Assembly (NCBI GenBank): GCA_035533015.1
Contig: DATLUQ010000006.1
Location: 1-64,000 of the forward strand
From: Gemmatimonadaceae bacterium
GTDB taxonomy: Bacteria; Gemmatimonadota; Gemmatimonadetes; Gemmatimonadales; Gemmatimonadaceae
Length of the DNA stretch: 64,000 nucleotides
Direction: 5' to 3'
Under the pieces are notes generated by a model that saw only the letters and a program-made list of their open reading frames with translations, was not told the origin of the DNA and ran no database searches. Shown here in pieces: positions 46,923-56,158 of this stretch. The first letter of the stretch is position 1, and every line of letters starts with the position of its first letter. Position numbers and translations under genes: made by a program.

Positions 46923-48007
46923 CGACCCGCCATGCCAGCGGCCCACGGGATTCAGGCGAGGCCGCCCCGCTGAGTTTCCGTCGCGATCTCCCGGGAACGC
47001 GGGTGGTATTCGCGCCCGGCGCGCTGCGGGAGTTGCGGCCGCAGCTCGCGCACCTGGGCGTCCGCCGCGCGTTCGTCGTGACGACGGGCGGCCGAGCGGC
47101 CGGGCTCGCGTCGCCGCGGGACGTGCTGGGCGATGCACTCGTGGAGGTGTTCGGCGGCGCGCGCGAGCACGTGCCGGTGGACACCGTCTCGGAGGCGCTC
47201 GGCCGCTTTCGCGCGTCGCGCGCCGACGGGTGCATCGCGATCGGGGGCGGGTCGGCGATCGGACTCGGCAAGGCGATCGCCAGAGCGAGCGGCGCTCCGC
47301 TCGTCGCCGTGCCCACGACCTATTCCGGTTCCGAGATGACCTCCATCTGGGGTCAGACCGACGCCGCCGGCAAACGCACCGGCCGAGATCCGGCCGCGAA
47401 GCCGCGGCTCGTGATCTACGACGTCGCGCTCACCCTGGGGTTGCCCGCCGACCTGAGCGCGGCCAGCGGCATGAATGCGATGGCGCACGCGGTGGAGGCG
47501 ATGTACGCCGCCAATGCCACCGATGGCACGCGCGCCATGGCGGAAGAGGCGGTGCACTCCCTGACGGCCGGCCTGCCGGCCGTGGTCGCGATGGGAAGCG
47601 AACTCGGGGCGAGGACCCTGGTGCTGGTCGGCGCTCATCTGGCCGGGTGCGCGCTCGACGAGGCGTCGATGGGGCTCCATCATCGGATCTGTCACGTGCT
47701 TGGCGGAACGTTCAAGCTGCCGCACGCGCGCACGCACGCGGCCGTGCTGCCCCACGTGGTGGCGTTCAATGCGGAGTCGGCCGCGGAGGCGATGCGGCGG
47801 CTGGGCGACGCCATCGGGAACGCGGACGTGGCGGCGGGCCTCGCGGCGCTCAATCGCACGCTGCGCATCGGCGCCACGCTCGGCGAGCTCGGGCTGCGCC
47901 GCACGGATGTGGATCGCGCGGCCGACGAGATCGCGGCGGCGCCGTATCCGAACCCCAGGCCCGTCACGCGCGAAGACGTTCGCATGGTGCTGTCGGCCGC
48001 ACTCTGA
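46919..48007 (+). CDS. maleylacetate reductase-like iron-containing alcohol dehydrogenase
   Basis: The 362-residue protein has the NAD(P)-binding motif GGGSAIGLGKAIA (about 103-115) and the class III iron/zinc dehydrogenase core with metal-binding His/Asp candidates in LSAASGMNAMAHAVEAM, HHRICHVLGG and ARTHAAVLPH. It most resembles maleylacetate reductase, which converts maleylacetate to 3-oxoadipate. GTG at 46919 overlaps the preceding TGA (GTGA), so translation is coupled. Together with the dioxygenase it would close a hydroquinone-to-oxoadipate route. Its reaction is inferred from family and context. Confidence 0.85.
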   Translation: MTTRHASGPRDSGEAAPLSFRRDLPGTRVVFAPGALRELRPQLAHLGVRRAFVVTTGGRAAGLASPRDVLGDALVEVFGGAREHVPVDTVSEALGRFRASRADGCIAIGGGSAIGLGKAIARASGAPLVAVPTTYSGSEMTSIWGQTDAAGKRTGRDPAAKPRLVIYDVALTLGLPADLSAASGMNAMAHAVEAMYAANATDGTRAMAEEAVHSLTAGLPAVVAMGSELGARTLVLVGAHLAGCALDEASMGLHHRICHVLGGTFKLPHARTHAAVLPHVVAFNAESAAEAMRRLGDAIGNADVAAGLAALNRTLRIGATLGELGLRRTDVDRAADEIAAAPYPNPRPVTREDVRMVLSAAL

Positions 48008-48118
48008 GGCCGGCATACGGTCGGTTCGCCGTGCGGGGCGACCGCCAGTAAGATAGATGCCGCACCATCGCGCCCCCGCATTCCGCGTCCCGCGCGGTGA
48101 CCACCATATGGAGACCCC

Positions 48119-49549
48119 ATGTCCGAGCCGAACGCAGGAACGGGACTTCGCCGCGTACTGCGCCTGTGGGACCTGGTGTTCTTCTATGTGGTGGCGGTGG
48201 TGGGAATGCGATGGGTTGCCGTGGCCGCTGCGGCCGGCCCCAGCGCGCTGGTGATCTGGGTGGTGGCCGCCGTGGCGCTCTTCATCCCGCTCGCATTCAC
48301 GGTGCTCGAACTGTCCTCCCGGTATCCACAGGAGGGCGGGATCTACATCTGGACCAAGCAGGCGTTCGGTGAGTTCACTGGTTTCATGACCGGGTGGACG
48401 TATTGGGGCGCCAACCTGACGTATCTGCCCGGGCTCCTCTATTTCGCCGCCAGCAGCGCGCTCTACATTTTCGGCGGTCGCTTCGCGCATCTCCAGAGCA
48501 GCGGGGTCTACTTCATGGCCGTGGCGCTCGGCGGGCTGGCGCTGGCGACCTGGCTCAACATCGTGGGCCTGCAGTTCGGCAAATGGCTCGCCAACGTCGG
48601 CGCCTTCGCCACCTGGATCCCGATGGCGGTGCTGATCGCGATGGGCCTCTTCGCCGGCTGGAAGTTCGGCTCGGCCACGCCGATCACGGGTGAGAGCCTG
48701 ATGCCGAGCACCGGCTTGAAGGACATGATCTTCTGGGGCACCATCGCCTTCGGGTTCAGCGGCCTTGAAGCCGGCTCGTTCATGGGCGAGGAGATCGAGA
48801 ACCCCCGGCGCACGGTGCCCCGCGCCGTCCTCATCGCGGGTGTGATCATCCCCGCCATCTACATTCTCGGTACCCTTGCCATCCTGCTGGCGCTGCCCCG
48901 CGGACAGATCACGGGGCTCCAGGGCATCATGGACGCCATCGTGCGCACTGGCGACCGGGTGGGCGTCACGGGATTGGGGCCGATCGCGTCGGTCCTGATC
49001 GTGGTCAGTACGCTTGGCGGCGTGGGCGTCTGGCTTTCGGCTCCGGCCCGGCTTCCATTCGTAGCCGGCATCGACAACTATCTGCCTCGTGCGTTCGGCC
49101 GGCTGCATCCCCGCTTCGGCACGCCGTACGTGGCGCTGCTGCTCCAGGCCGGCGTCGCCGCCGTCTGCGCCATCCTGGGGCAGGCGGGAGAGACGCCCAA
49201 GAAGGCCTATGAGATCCTCGTCAGTCTCGGAATCATCTCCTACTTTCTGCCCTACCTGACCATGTTCGCGGCCATGATCCGGCTTCAGCGCGAACCCGCC
49301 GGTTCCGAAGTGATGCGCGTGCCGGGCGGCAAGTCCATGGCGATCCTGTTCGGGGCGCTGGGGTTCACGACCTCGGCGGTCTCGATCGTGCTGGCCGCGA
49401 TCCCGCCGGCCGGCGAACCCCATCCCGGCCGATACGTGTTCAAGGTGGTCGGGTTGAGCGCTCTGCTCGTGGTCGCCGGCGCGGTGACGTATGCCGCGGG
49501 GAGTCGCAAGCGAGCGCGCGCGATGCTCGAGCGAGAACGTACGCCGTGA
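48119..49549 (+). CDS. APC-superfamily amino acid permease
   Basis: The 476-residue protein has about 12 membrane helices. The first helix region has the APC-style break (DLVFFYVVAVVGMRWVAVAA), followed by YPQEGGIYIWTKQAFGEFTGFMTGWTYWGANL, characteristic of the APA family, and a helix 6 region AFGFSGLEAGSFMGEEIENPRRTVPRA. It carries amino acids or polyamines in symport or exchange. GGAG precedes the ATG. It may be co-transcribed with the next gene, a secreted serine hydrolase, and perhaps the upstream operon. Confidence 0.9.
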   Translation: MSEPNAGTGLRRVLRLWDLVFFYVVAVVGMRWVAVAAAAGPSALVIWVVAAVALFIPLAFTVLELSSRYPQEGGIYIWTKQAFGEFTGFMTGWTYWGANLTYLPGLLYFAASSALYIFGGRFAHLQSSGVYFMAVALGGLALATWLNIVGLQFGKWLANVGAFATWIPMAVLIAMGLFAGWKFGSATPITGESLMPSTGLKDMIFWGTIAFGFSGLEAGSFMGEEIENPRRTVPRAVLIAGVIIPAIYILGTLAILLALPRGQITGLQGIMDAIVRTGDRVGVTGLGPIASVLIVVSTLGGVGVWLSAPARLPFVAGIDNYLPRAFGRLHPRFGTPYVALLLQAGVAAVCAILGQAGETPKKAYEILVSLGIISYFLPYLTMFAAMIRLQREPAGSEVMRVPGGKSMAILFGALGFTTSAVSIVLAAIPPAGEPHPGRYVFKVVGLSALLVVAGAVTYAAGSRKRARAMLERERTP

Positions 49550-49572
49550 TGTTCACAACAGGAGACCGCTTC

Positions 49573-51003
49573 ATGCTTCGTTCGTTCAGACCACTCGCGC
49601 GTTCCGCGTGGATCGCCGCCGCGTTCGTCACACTCGTTTCGGCGCGCGGCGAGGCGCAGGGCATCGACAGGCTGCCCGCCGATCTCTCGGCCAGAGTCCG
49701 GGCCACCGTCGCCGATGTGATCGGCAGGACCCAGGTGCCGAGCGCCGAGGTGGGGATCGTGCAGAACGGGCGAATCGTGTACGTGGCCGCGTTCGGCCAC
49801 GCCCGGTTGTCGCCCCCGCTGCCCGCTTCACCCGACATGCACTACGCCATCGGATCGATCAGCAAGCAGTTCACGACGGCCGCCGTGCTGCTGCTTGCCC
49901 AGGAGGGCAGGCTGACGCTGGACGATCCCGTCGCGAAGTACTTTCCGGAGCTGACCCGCGCCAGCGACGTGACCATACGCAATCTGTTATCGCATACGTC
50001 GGGTTACGAGGATTACGCCCCGCAGGACTACACCATTCCGGCGTGGACGAAGCCGACGACGGCCGAAGCCATTGTGCACGAATGGGCCACCAAGCCGCTC
50101 GACTTCGCGCCCGGCACGCAGTACCAGTACAGCAATACGAATTTCAATATCATCGGGCTGATCGTCGAGAAGGCGAGCGGCCAGCCGTTCTGGAGCTTCC
50201 TCAAGTCACGGGTGCTCGATCCGCTGGGGTTGACCCATACGATCGATCTCGATACGCAGCGCGATCAGCTCGAGCCAACCGGGTACTTCCGCCACGCGCT
50301 CGGTCCACTCCGGCCGGCCCTGATGGAAGCGCCGGGCTGGTATTTCGCCGACGGGGAGATGGCGATGCCGGTGGGCGACCTCCTGCAGTGGGACATCTCG
50401 TTGATGAACCAATCGCTGCTGGCGCCTGCCTCGTATGCTGCCATGGAGACCCGCACCAGACTGAAGAATGGTCAGGAGATCGCGTATGGGCTCGGTCTGA
50501 GCGTCGGGGTCCTCGACGGGCACCGCATGGTGACGCACGGCGGTGAGGTGGGCGGCTTCGTGGCGTCGAACACCGTGTTTCCCGACGACAAGACCGCGGT
50601 GGCCGTGCTGACCAATCAGGAGGCGAGCCCCGCCGCCGGCGCGATCGGCCGCGCGATCTCGGCGCTGCTGCTCGGCCCGGCGCCGGCGTCCGACGAGACC
50701 GCGAAGGCCGAAGCCCTGGCCCGCCAGGTGCTTGCCGGGCTGCAGAAGGGTACGATCGACCGCGCGCTGTTCACGGCCAACGCCAACTTCTATTTCGACA
50801 GCACCGCGATCGACGACTACGCCTCGAGCCTGTCGCCATTGGGCGCGATCAAGACGCTGCGGCAGACGTCGATGTCGCTCCGTGGCGGGATGACGTATCG
50901 CGCGTTCGCGGTGGAGTTCGCCGGCGGCGCCAAGGTCATGATCTCGACCTACACGACGGGCGACGGGAAGTTCGAGCAGTTCCTGGTGGAACCGGCGGGG
51001 TGA
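49573..51003 (+). CDS. secreted beta-lactamase-family serine hydrolase
   Basis: The 476-residue protein has a Sec signal (1-29). The catalytic domain has SISK (Ser95-Lys98) and YSN (Tyr186-Asn188), with HGG later in place of KTG, which is the class C/EstB-like arrangement of PF00144. The last ~110 residues form a separate domain. Family members are esterases, peptidases or beta-lactamases; the HGG motif favours an esterase or D-peptidase. AACAGGAGACC before ATG at 49573 is the best site; GTG at 49546 and ATG at 49549 also lie in frame. Confidence 0.87.
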   Translation: MLRSFRPLARSAWIAAAFVTLVSARGEAQGIDRLPADLSARVRATVADVIGRTQVPSAEVGIVQNGRIVYVAAFGHARLSPPLPASPDMHYAIGSISKQFTTAAVLLLAQEGRLTLDDPVAKYFPELTRASDVTIRNLLSHTSGYEDYAPQDYTIPAWTKPTTAEAIVHEWATKPLDFAPGTQYQYSNTNFNIIGLIVEKASGQPFWSFLKSRVLDPLGLTHTIDLDTQRDQLEPTGYFRHALGPLRPALMEAPGWYFADGEMAMPVGDLLQWDISLMNQSLLAPASYAAMETRTRLKNGQEIAYGLGLSVGVLDGHRMVTHGGEVGGFVASNTVFPDDKTAVAVLTNQEASPAAGAIGRAISALLLGPAPASDETAKAEALARQVLAGLQKGTIDRALFTANANFYFDSTAIDDYASSLSPLGAIKTLRQTSMSLRGGMTYRAFAVEFAGGAKVMISTYTTGDGKFEQFLVEPAG

Positions 51004-51124
51004 ACGCGTGCTGTCGAGAGGGGGGGAACCGGGCCGCTTCCGGAAGGCAGGGGCGGGGTCTGGCGGTGGGGGGCGGCCAAGGGTACTGTAGTCGTTCCAA
51101 CCTCTTCCCCCAGGAGGCCGTCCC

Positions 51125-51397
51125 ATGCCGCAGTATGTGATCGAGCGCAACATCCCCGGTGCCGGCAAGCTCACGCCCGCCGAACTCAAGGCCATCTCGC
51201 AGAAGTCGTGCGGCGTGCTGGACCAGCTCGGTACCAAGATCCAGTGGGTGCACAGCTACGTCACCGCGGACCAGATCCTCTGCATCTACCGCGCGCCCAA
51301 CGAGCAGATGGTGCGGGAGCATGCCCGCCTCGGGGGGTTCCCCGCCGACAAGGTGTCGGAGATCAAGACGATCATCAATCCGACCACAGCGGAGTAG
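51125..51397 (+). CDS. DUF4242 family protein
   Basis: The 90-residue protein has the family's ferredoxin-like pattern: PQYVIERNIPGAGKLTPAELKAISQKSC, then IQWVHSYVTADQILCIYRAPNEQMVREHARLGGFP. It is cytoplasmic and without known activity; some members are annotated as nickel-binding. AGGAGG lies at a good distance before the ATG. The next small membrane protein follows by 68 bp and may share its transcript. Confidence 0.85.
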   Translation: MPQYVIERNIPGAGKLTPAELKAISQKSCGVLDQLGTKIQWVHSYVTADQILCIYRAPNEQMVREHARLGGFPADKVSEIKTIINPTTAE

Positions 51398-51465
51398 CAT
51401 GCCGGGTGGTGCCCAATGGCCATCCGTCCCCCCGCCACGGCCAGACAATGGCCGAGGAGACGACC

Positions 51466-51720
51466 ATGAGTGTCGCAGAGTCGTTCGGCCAATCAGGGTT
51501 CGCTCAGTTCATCAACAGCTCCGCAGGTCGCATCCTGCGCCTGGTCGTGGGTGTCGCCCTGATCTACTGGGGGTACATGCAGCGCGGCACCCAGGCCGGG
51601 ACGGTCTTCATGGTGATCGGACTCGTTCCGCTGTCGGCCGGGCTCTTCAACTGGTGCTATATCAGCGCTCTGCTGGGCGGCCCCCTCAGCGGCGCCCGCA
51701 TCCCGAAGCGCAAGCCGTAG
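51466..51720 (+). CDS. DUF2892/YgaP-like small membrane protein
   Basis: The 84-residue protein has two membrane helices (about 23-40 and 46-66): RILRLVVGVALIYWGYM and TVFMVIGLVPLSAGLFNWCYIS. This is the inner-membrane domain of the DUF2892 type, known from the end of rhodanese YgaP, here without the rhodanese domain. Cys at NWCY is conserved in the family. ATG at 51466 follows GAGGAG; ATG at 51448 is an alternative. A perfect hairpin follows the stop. Confidence 0.82.
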   Translation: MSVAESFGQSGFAQFINSSAGRILRLVVGVALIYWGYMQRGTQAGTVFMVIGLVPLSAGLFNWCYISALLGGPLSGARIPKRKP

Positions 51721-51730
51721 TCCCGGCGGT

Positions 51731-51767
51731 GCGAACACGGCCCCGAGATGCTCGGGGCCGTGTTCGC
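51731..51767. terminator. perfect 17 bp stem hairpin between convergent genes
   Basis: Arms GCGAACACGGCCCCGAG and CTCGGGGCCGTGTTCGC are exact reverse complements with the loop ATG. It lies between the ends of the DUF2892 gene and the convergent cytochrome c gene. No T tract follows, but the strong stem and position fit a two-way terminator. Confidence 0.65.
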
Positions 51768-51816
51768 GCATGCGACGTGGCGGTGACCAGGGAACGCGCA
51801 GGTCGCGCGACGATGC

Positions 51817-52512
51817 TCAGGGCTTTCGTTCGTTGGCCGTCGGGAACGGCGCCACCCGGTCGGCCCCGTACTTCGGATCGGCGTACTCACTCGCCCAGAA
51901 ATCCGGCGGACCTTCGCTGTCGGCCACCTTGTTGACCACCGGCTTGAGGCCGCGTTTGAGATACGCCACGATGTCCCACAGATCCTGTTCGGGTATATAG
52001 CGCCAAGTGGTCCAGGGCATGGGCGGGGCGAGATAATGCGGATGTTCCGGGAAGTTGCCCTTGCCCGGTATCGTCGATGTGATTTCGACGTCCGGCGTGT
52101 CTTCAGGCCGCAGGCCGAAACGCAAGGCGTTGAAGATCTGGCGCTCCGTGAAGCGACCCAGGCCCGTGGCGTCGTCCGGCGTGAGATTGCGCGGCCGCGT
52201 AGTGAAGCAGGGCTGGGCGCCAGGCGTCACGTAACAGGGGCCTATCTTGAACTCCATGTCTGGGCTCGTCACGCCGGCGAGCCAGCCGCGCGCGGCCGGA
52301 TTGCCGAAGCCGCCATGACAGCCGCCGCAGTCGTGCTGGATGGCCAGCGCCCGGCCGCGGAGCACGTTTCCTCTGGGCGGAGCCCAGGCGGTGTCGTGGG
52401 CGTGAGGTAAGCCGGCGGGTGAGCGGGTCCAAGCGGCGATCACAATGACGAGAATGAGTACCGACCCCAAGAGTCCCGCCAATCGTGATGTGGCGCGTCC
52501 AAAGTATCTCAT
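51817..52512 (-). CDS. monohaem cytochrome c, membrane-anchored
   Basis: The 231-residue protein has an N-terminal helix (SVLILVIVIAAW) as anchor or signal. One haem site is CGGCH (about 62-66), with Met candidates in MPWTTWRYIPEQDLWDIVAYLKRG, a typical cytochrome c C-terminal helix. It starts three bases after the multicopper oxidase stop, so the two form an operon. It probably carries electrons to or from the oxidase in the periplasm. Confidence 0.87.
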   Translation of the reverse strand: MRYFGRATSRLAGLLGSVLILVIVIAAWTRSPAGLPHAHDTAWAPPRGNVLRGRALAIQHDCGGCHGGFGNPAARGWLAGVTSPDMEFKIGPCYVTPGAQPCFTTRPRNLTPDDATGLGRFTERQIFNALRFGLRPEDTPDVEITSTIPGKGNFPEHPHYLAPPMPWTTWRYIPEQDLWDIVAYLKRGLKPVVNKVADSEGPPDFWASEYADPKYGADRVAPFPTANERKP

Positions 52513-52515
52513 GCG

Positions 52516-53925
52516 CTACCTCCCTGTGGGTGTGACCGCGAGAATCCCCATCATGCCATGGTCCTCATGGGTGAGGATGTGGCAGTGGTACATCCATTTG
52601 CCCGGGTAGTCATCGAAGCGCACGATGATCCGCACCCTTTCGTGTTTCGGCACGTTGACCATGTCCTTCCAGGCGCGGAACGGTTCGGGGACCCCATTCC
52701 GATCGAGCACCTGGAACTGGAAACCGTGCAGGTGGAAGGGGTGGTCCATCCCTACCACGTTCTCGATCTGCCAGATCTCGGTGGCCCCGAGCCGTGCGTG
52801 CTCGTCCACTCGGTGCATGTCCATCATTCTGCCGTTGATGAGTCCCTGACTGAGTACGATGACGCGTCTGACCGTGACTTTCGTCGTGTCGAGTGCCGGA
52901 ATGGCGCGCAGGCGGGTGGGCAGCACGACCGGCTCGACCGGCGCCTCACCGGTGTATTGCAGCGTGAGCAGATCGCGCGGAACGTTCCAGTCCGCGGGCC
53001 GCGTCTGCGGTACGTAGCGATCGTAGGGCATGGTGCGCAGCACGGCGCGGCTGCCTGGAGCTCCCGTGGCACGCACCAGGAGTTCGACACGCTCGCCCGG
53101 CGCCAACATCATTTCGCTGACCGGGACGGGGCGCTCGAACAGGCCGCCGTCGGTGCCCACCTGCAGAAACTCGTGACCGGTGAGCGCGAGGCGATATTCG
53201 CGCGCGGCCGACGCGTTGACGACTCGCCACCGCTGGACCTCGCCGCTCCGAATCGAGATCGTCGGCATGATCTGGCCGTTGACGAAGAGGACAGGCCCTT
53301 CGCGCCCGTTCTCCTCGTCGATCTCCCCCTGCGGCGAATCAGGCGGTGGAAGGTCGAGGTTGCCGCCGGGTAGGAACCGGTTGTCCGAGAGCACGAGGAG
53401 CTTCTCGGGGATCGCGGCGAGCGGATCGCCGGCGGCGCGAATGATGATCGCGCCGTACAGCCCCTTGGCCACCTGATATCCGGCGTCACGGTCCGGATGC
53501 GGGTGATACCAATACGTGCCCGCCGAGCCTGGGAGGACATCGAAGATGTAGTCGAACGTCCCACCCGGTTTGACGGGTTCGAGCGGACTTCCATCCATGG
53601 CGGCCGGAATGTGTAACCCGTGCCAGTGGATGGTGGTCGCTTCGGGAAGGTCGTTGTGAAAGTGGATCACCACGTGGTCGCCTTCGCGAAACTCCAGCGT
53701 GGGACCGGGCACCTGGCCGTTGTAGGCGAAGACGTCAGTGGACTCGCCGGGCACCAGCGACAGCCGTGAGGGTGCGGCCGTCAGCGTCAGCTCGACGACG
53801 CGCGCCGTGGGGCGGGCGTGACCGGACGCGACGACGAACGCCGCCGACGAGGCAACCAACGCGGACAACGATGTGAGTTTTGCCAGGCGCAACTTTGACG
53901 CCAGGGATTGGGGGTGGGAGAACAT
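52516..53925 (-). CDS. multicopper oxidase
   Basis: The 469-residue protein has three cupredoxin domains. Copper ligands are in HWHGLH (about 98-103), WYHPHPD (about 138-144), HPFHLHGF (about 387-394) and HCHILTHEDHGMM (about 443-455), so the type 1, 2 and 3 sites are all represented. The N-terminus has a signal-like helix (LVASSAAFVVASGHA). Such enzymes oxidise metals or phenols and reduce oxygen to water. The cytochrome c gene follows directly, which hints at a redox partner or alternative electron exit. Confidence 0.92.
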   Translation of the reverse strand: MFSHPQSLASKLRLAKLTSLSALVASSAAFVVASGHARPTARVVELTLTAAPSRLSLVPGESTDVFAYNGQVPGPTLEFREGDHVVIHFHNDLPEATTIHWHGLHIPAAMDGSPLEPVKPGGTFDYIFDVLPGSAGTYWYHPHPDRDAGYQVAKGLYGAIIIRAAGDPLAAIPEKLLVLSDNRFLPGGNLDLPPPDSPQGEIDEENGREGPVLFVNGQIMPTISIRSGEVQRWRVVNASAAREYRLALTGHEFLQVGTDGGLFERPVPVSEMMLAPGERVELLVRATGAPGSRAVLRTMPYDRYVPQTRPADWNVPRDLLTLQYTGEAPVEPVVLPTRLRAIPALDTTKVTVRRVIVLSQGLINGRMMDMHRVDEHARLGATEIWQIENVVGMDHPFHLHGFQFQVLDRNGVPEPFRAWKDMVNVPKHERVRIIVRFDDYPGKWMYHCHILTHEDHGMMGILAVTPTGR

Positions 53926-54097
53926 TCAACGGAACGGTCGCGGGCACAAGGGCGGACGCGGGCCCTGTCCCCGGGTGCCTGGGCCGCCGTGCATTCCATG
54001 GCGAGGGCGGCGGGCATGCTCAGGGCGGCCTGGTTCTGGCGCTGCTCGGCCGACGGGGCCACGTTTCGCGGCGGCGCCAGCCCTCCAGGGTGCATTC

Positions 54098-54745
54098 ATG
54101 ACCACCGGTGACCGTATTGCCGGAATCGAATACGCGATTCTCGAAGCCCGTGAACTCGGCGCGATGGCCGGCCTTCTCGCCGAGGCGTTCAGCGGTCATG
54201 AGCCGCCGGCGGTTGCTGTTGGCCTGTCGGCGCTCGAGATCGAGGGGGTCGTGAGGACGTTCGGTGACAAAGCGGTCGGCGAGCGGCTCAGTCTGGTCGC
54301 GCGAGTCGCGTCCACAGGCACGCTCGCGGGGGCACTCCTCGGTGAGGACTTCGGCACGCCTCCGCCCGCGGGCCTGGACGACGTGTCTCCGCGCTTCGCC
54401 CCGATCAGGGCGCTGCTCGATGGTCTCGATGAACGGTACCGAGCATCGCGAGACATTCTTCCTGGAGCGTACGCGCATCTCTTCATGGTTGGCGTGGCGC
54501 AGGACTACGCCGGGCAAGGGATCGCGCAGCAACTCGTCACCCGGTGCCTCGCGAACGCGAGGGCGCGCGGCTATCGCGTTGCAGTCACCGAAGCGACCGG
54601 AACGACGTCCCAGCACGTATTCCGCAAGCTGGGCTTTCGTGAGGTTCTCGCCACCCGCTACCAGGACTTTCGCTTCCGCGGACGACGAGTCTTCTCGTCG
54701 ATCGTCGGCCCGGATGCGACCGTCCTCATGGAACGAGCGCTGTGA
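54098..54745 (+). CDS. GNAT-family N-acetyltransferase
   Basis: The 215-residue protein has the GNAT core, with acetyl-CoA loop VAQDYAGQGIAQQLVTRCLANARARG (about 131-156) and the following TEATGTTSQHVFRKLGFREV strand. Long residues before motif A resemble arylalkylamine acetyltransferase-type members. It moves an acetyl group from acetyl-CoA to an unknown amine in the cytoplasm. The ATG at 54098 is preceded by CCAGGG. It is divergent from the multicopper oxidase gene. No gene is visible in 54746-54975. Confidence 0.82.
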   Translation: MTTGDRIAGIEYAILEARELGAMAGLLAEAFSGHEPPAVAVGLSALEIEGVVRTFGDKAVGERLSLVARVASTGTLAGALLGEDFGTPPPAGLDDVSPRFAPIRALLDGLDERYRASRDILPGAYAHLFMVGVAQDYAGQGIAQQLVTRCLANARARGYRVAVTEATGTTSQHVFRKLGFREVLATRYQDFRFRGRRVFSSIVGPDATVLMERAL

Positions 54746-54975
54746 CGCCACTCGCTCGTGTCGGTGCGGGCTTCCGTGGTGCTGCGGTCGCGGCCTGCGC
54801 AACGAGAGCGAGTGAAGCGAGGAACATGGCACGGCGCATAACGACCTCGGCGTGGCGTGACCGGGAAGACCATATCCCTTTCCGGGATTCGCGGCGACGG
54901 CGGGGGGGCCGTGCCGATCGGCCATCCTTCAGGCGACCCTGACCGGTGGCCGGGGACTTGTGCTAACTTGGACCC

Positions 54976-55383
54976 ATGCTCACCTATACCGTGGCTCGCG
55001 ACACGCTGATCGAATTCCTGCGAGCGGACGCCAAGGCGCACGCCGCGGGCCGCTACGACGAGATCGGGCGGCGCTTCGATCGCTTGGAGCACCAGTTCCC
55101 CACCGGCAACGCGCCGGAGTTGGGCCGGCTGCACATCGCGCTCGCCTTCTGGGACGGCTGGATCGACGCCCGCAACAACGGGTGGCCGCGCGGCCCGATC
55201 GCGCTCGATGCCTGGCCGGGGCTGGCCGAACAGGTGGCCGACGACCTCGCCCACGATCGCGAGATCTCGTCGCCCCTCGTGCTCGACCGCTTCGACCTCG
55301 TGGCCCATCCCAACCTGAACGAGCGCGTGCAGACGCTCGCCGCGCGGCTCCGGCAGCGAGAGACACCGCTCGCCGCCGGCTGA
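54976..55383 (+). CDS. hypothetical protein
   Basis: The 135-residue protein is soluble and mainly helical, with WDGWIDARNNGWPRGPI and LDRFDLVAHPNLNERVQTLAARL. No family is recognised, but its composition and fixed spacing suggest a true gene. It sits 11 bp upstream of the carbonic anhydrase gene and is probably co-transcribed with it. AT-rich GCTAACTT just upstream may be part of its promoter. Confidence 0.68.
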   Translation: MLTYTVARDTLIEFLRADAKAHAAGRYDEIGRRFDRLEHQFPTGNAPELGRLHIALAFWDGWIDARNNGWPRGPIALDAWPGLAEQVADDLAHDREISSPLVLDRFDLVAHPNLNERVQTLAARLRQRETPLAAG

Positions 55384-55394
55384 CCGGCGCTCGC

Positions 55395-56021
55395 ATGATA
55401 TCTGCCCGAGAAGCCCTCGCCCGACTGCAGGAGGGCAACCGCCGATTCGTGTCCCGCATCGGGACGCACCAGCCCGCGCTTCAGGACTCGCGGCCCTTCG
55501 AACTGGCCATGGAGCAGCAGCCGTTCGCCATCGTCCTCGGATGCTCGGACGCGCGCGTGCCCGCCGAGATCGTGTTCGATCAGGGATTGGGCGACCTGTT
55601 CGTGATCCGCGTGGCCGGCAACATCGTGGCGCCGTCGCAGATCGGGAGCGTGGAGTTCGCGGCTTCGCGGTTCGGCACACCGCTGGTGGTGGTGCTCGGC
55701 CATTCGCAGTGCGGCGCGGTGCTGGCGACGATCGAAGAGTTGCAGCGGCCCGCCGAGACCCAGTCGCGGCATCTGCGCTCGATCGTCGATCGGGTGCGTC
55801 CGTCGGTGGAGGGGTTGCTGCGCACCGAACTGCGCCACGACATGGAGGCGCTGGTGCGTCACGCGGTGCGCGCCAACGTGAGCCTGGCGGCCAGCCACCT
55901 GCGCTACGGGTCCGAGGTGCTCGAACAGTTGATTCAGGACGACCGCCTCCGCGTGGTGGGCGCCGAGTATTCGCTGGAAACCGGCGTGGTCGAGTTCTTC
56001 GATGGCGTGAACCTGGACTGA
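55395..56021 (+). CDS. beta-carbonic anhydrase
   Basis: The 208-residue protein has zinc ligands Cys50, His103 and Cys106 and the catalytic pair Asp52-Arg54 (CSDAR; HSQCGA). This is the standard type II beta-class layout. It interconverts CO2 and bicarbonate, supplying carboxylation reactions or pH balance in the cytoplasm. The ATG follows only a weak site. It is 11 bp after the hypothetical gene. Confidence 0.93.
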   Translation: MISAREALARLQEGNRRFVSRIGTHQPALQDSRPFELAMEQQPFAIVLGCSDARVPAEIVFDQGLGDLFVIRVAGNIVAPSQIGSVEFAASRFGTPLVVVLGHSQCGAVLATIEELQRPAETQSRHLRSIVDRVRPSVEGLLRTELRHDMEALVRHAVRANVSLAASHLRYGSEVLEQLIQDDRLRVVGAEYSLETGVVEFFDGVNLD

Positions 56022-56158
56022 CGGCGCGCTCGGCTCTGGCGGGACGGGGCGCAACGGGAACACCGTGCGCCAACTCGCGGCGCTGGCCGGGGTGGCCCGA
56101 GCCGCCGTACATTCAGCCCCGACCCGCACCGGCTGTTCCGCCCTCACCCGGAAGCGCC

